DNA from: Deferrivibrio essentukiensis
GTDB lineage: Bacteria > Chrysiogenota > Deferribacteres > Deferribacterales > Deferrivibrionaceae
DNA length: 64,000 nt
Direction of reading: 5' to 3'
NCBI RefSeq assembly: GCF_020480685.1
Contig: NZ_JAJAFU010000002.1
Coordinates: 1-64,000, forward strand
Both the position numbers and the translations under genes were made by a program. Below are positions 62,446 to 64,000 of this stretch, piece after piece. The notes beneath the pieces were generated by a model. The model was given only the letters and a program-made list of their open reading frames with translations, was not told where the DNA came from and ran no database searches. Position 1 is the first letter of the stretch. Each line of letters starts with the position of its first letter.

Positions 62446-63060
62446 TTAACATTTTAGTTTTTTTGCTACTTCTGCAACATGGCGCCCCTGAAACTCTGCT
62501 ATTGCAAGTTCATTTTCACTTGGCACTCTGCTGCCATCGTGGTCAGTAATCGTGGTGGCACCATAAGGTGTGCCGCCGGTAATCTCTTTCATATTAAGTA
62601 ACCTTTGCTCCGAATAAGGTACACCTACGACTATCATACCGTGATGAAGCAGCACTGTATGAAAGCTCGTCAATGTAGTCTCTTGGCCGCCATGTTGTGA
62701 AGCGGTGGAAGTAAACACAGAACCAATTTTGCCTATCAATGCACCTTTTGCCCAAAGGCTCCCTGTCTGGTCTATAAAATTTTTCATTTGGGAAGCCATA
62801 TTGCCAAATCTTGTAGGTGTCCCAAAGATGATTGCATCCGCATCGGCTAAATCTGATACATTTGCCACAGGGATATGTGAAAAACTCTCCTTGGCATCAA
62901 ATGCTCCGGCATTTTTTATCTGCTCTTCACTCATAAGCTCAGGCACCTGCAGTAGCTTAACACTGACACCTTCAACCGATTCAGCACCTTTCTTAACTGC
63001 TTCAGCTAATTTATAAACATGTCCATATAAACTATAAAATACAACATATACCTTTGTCAT
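62446..63060 (-). CDS. wrbA: NAD(P)H:quinone oxidoreductase, WrbA type
   Basis: A 204-residue flavodoxin-fold protein. [19 protein letters not shown] binds FMN phosphate, [22 protein letters not shown] and [15 protein letters not shown] are WrbA signatures. It makes the two-electron reduction of quinones, protecting against oxidative stress. AGGAGGAAG precedes the ATG. Confidence 0.95.
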   Translation of the reverse strand: MTKVYVVFYSLYGHVYKLAEAVKKGAESVEGVSVKLLQVPELMSEEQIKNAGAFDAKESFSHIPVANVSDLADADAIIFGTPTRFGNMASQMKNFIDQTGSLWAKGALIGKIGSVFTSTASQHGGQETTLTSFHTVLLHHGMIVVGVPYSEQRLLNMKEITGGTPYGATTITDHDGSRVPSENELAIAEFQGRHVAEVAKKLKC

Positions 63061-63183
63061 ATCTTCCTCCTTCTAATTCATACTGTATAAGTAACATATA
63101 TCTATTGTTTTAAAAAGCAAGGCTATTAATGTGTTACTTAATCGTAAATTTTGCATTAATCCGCTTTAGTAAATCAAAACTAT

Positions 63184-63211
63184 TTGACAATTATCACTGA
63201 TATCGTAATAA
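63184..63211 (+). promoter_or_regulatory. Promoter of the DUF4442 gene, TTGACA-N16-TAATAA
   Basis: TTGACA (63184-63189) and TAATAA (63206-63211) stand 26 bp upstream of the chosen GTG start. A possible TTG start at 63184 lies inside this -35 box. Confidence 0.55.
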
Positions 63212-63237
63212 TCTTCAAAAATTTTAAGGGGGACTTT

Positions 63238-63762
<525 letters not shown>

Positions 63763-63903
63763 GGGTTAGATATTTTGTTGTAGATGTCAATATTTTTTGG
63801 AATAAATATACAATCTGGTGTCTTTTAAAAAAAGCCTTATAAGACTTTGAGTGAAACTTGCAAACGGATTTTTGCATCGCGACTTGCAAGCATTGTCTAA
63901 ATA

Positions 63904-63935
63904 ATAAAAAAAAGGCCGGCAAACACCGGCCTTTT
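63904..63935 (-). terminator. Terminator of the outer-membrane protein gene at the right edge
   Basis: AAGGCCGG (63912-63919) and CCGGCCTT (63926-63933) form a perfect 8-bp stem with a 6-base loop; the minus strand continues with eight T. It lies 20 bp after the stop codon at 63956. Confidence 0.92.
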
Positions 63936-63955
63936 TAATAATAATCTGATTCAGA

Positions 63956-64000
63956 TTAGAATCTGTATGTCATCTTAAGGTAGAACTGATCAACCTTGTC
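63956..64000 (-). CDS. Outer-membrane beta-barrel protein (partial, C-terminus only)
   Basis: The last 14 codons of a minus-strand gene read DKVDQFYLKMTYRF, then TAA. The alternating pattern and terminal phenylalanine form the BAM recognition signal of an outer-membrane beta-barrel. It ends just before a strong terminator. Too little is present to name the porin family. Confidence 0.6.
   Translation of the reverse strand, partial: DKVDQFYLKMTYRF

Noticed and set aside
63184-63237. Upstream TTG start for the DUF4442 gene
   Set aside because: The TTG lies in a TTGACA -35 box and lacks a ribosome binding site; GTG at 63238 has AGGGGGA before it.

Overview
The window is about 64 kb of a low-G+C, gene-dense Gram-negative chromosome. 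It carries mostly housekeeping genes in long co-oriented, often overlapping operons. Outer-membrane traits are visible: a beta-barrel C-terminus at the right edge, lipoproteins, a CpoB-like coiled-coil/TPR protein and LysM proteins. Anaerobic traits are an orange-protein-type (ORP) iron-sulfur ATPase operon, indolepyruvate:ferredoxin oxidoreductase, a UbiD decarboxylase and a CoA-disulfide-reductase-type NADH oxidase. CheV suggests motility. The gene set and protein style fit the Deferribacterota (Deferribacter/Flexistipes/Calditerrivibrio-like); this is an inference from recognisable families, not a search result.

Left end (1-7 kb): the start of a secreted MltB-like transglycosylase, then a five-gene ORP-like operon (DUF5320 protein, two MinD-type ATPases with ferredoxin domains, two NifX/NifB-type proteins) behind a perfect 14-bp inverted repeat. 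Next is a short degraded island (3.1-5.55 kb). It holds a MazF-type toxin gene with two internal stops, its ribbon-helix-helix antitoxin, and a decayed integron. The integron has an integrase cut after 42 codons, a consensus cassette promoter (TTGACA-N17-TAATAT), an attI-type junction, a DUF2059 cassette, a QacE-like multidrug-efflux cassette, two well-formed attC sites and one more cassette-like ORF. This is the most unusual structure in the window. An NADH oxidase follows with its own promoter and operator-like dyad.

Middle (7-40 kb): a ComEC-like channel lacking the usual nuclease-like domain, ThiF/ThiS and a thioredoxin-like protein on the plus strand; then LysE, UbiD, PdxH, a KefB-type antiporter, an SDR, a LysM lipoprotein, aspS and hisS. 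The central information-processing block reads leftward from rimP: rimP-nusA-ylxR-infB-ylxP-rbfA-truB, rpsO-pnp, M16 peptidase-dut-tsaB-rimI-DUF465-metK-(dihydrolipoamide-dehydrogenase-like protein without redox cysteines)-folK-cytidylate-kinase-like. Indolepyruvate oxidoreductase, a membrane-anchored TPR-like protein, a PHP phosphoesterase and a LOG-family protein form the next leftward block.

Right end (40-64 kb): a small cytochrome c; a periplasmic binding protein paired with a 1091-residue hybrid histidine kinase but no transporter subunits; a D-lactate/glycolate-type FAD/Fe-S oxidase followed by two TPR proteins, miaB, a DUF151 nuclease-like protein, a nitrilase-family amidase, a DUF3783 protein, a double rhodanese and a cysteine-rich small protein; an isochorismatase-like hydrolase; a DUF485-ActP acetate permease pair behind a 617-bp AT-rich non-coding stretch; the leftward operon cheV-cpoB-lysM-pdxA-rsmA-dnaQ; a secreted rhodanese; WrbA; a DUF4442 thioesterase-like gene ending in an 11-copy heptamer repeat; and the tail of an outer-membrane protein. 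No tRNA, rRNA, CRISPR array or insertion sequence was recognised.
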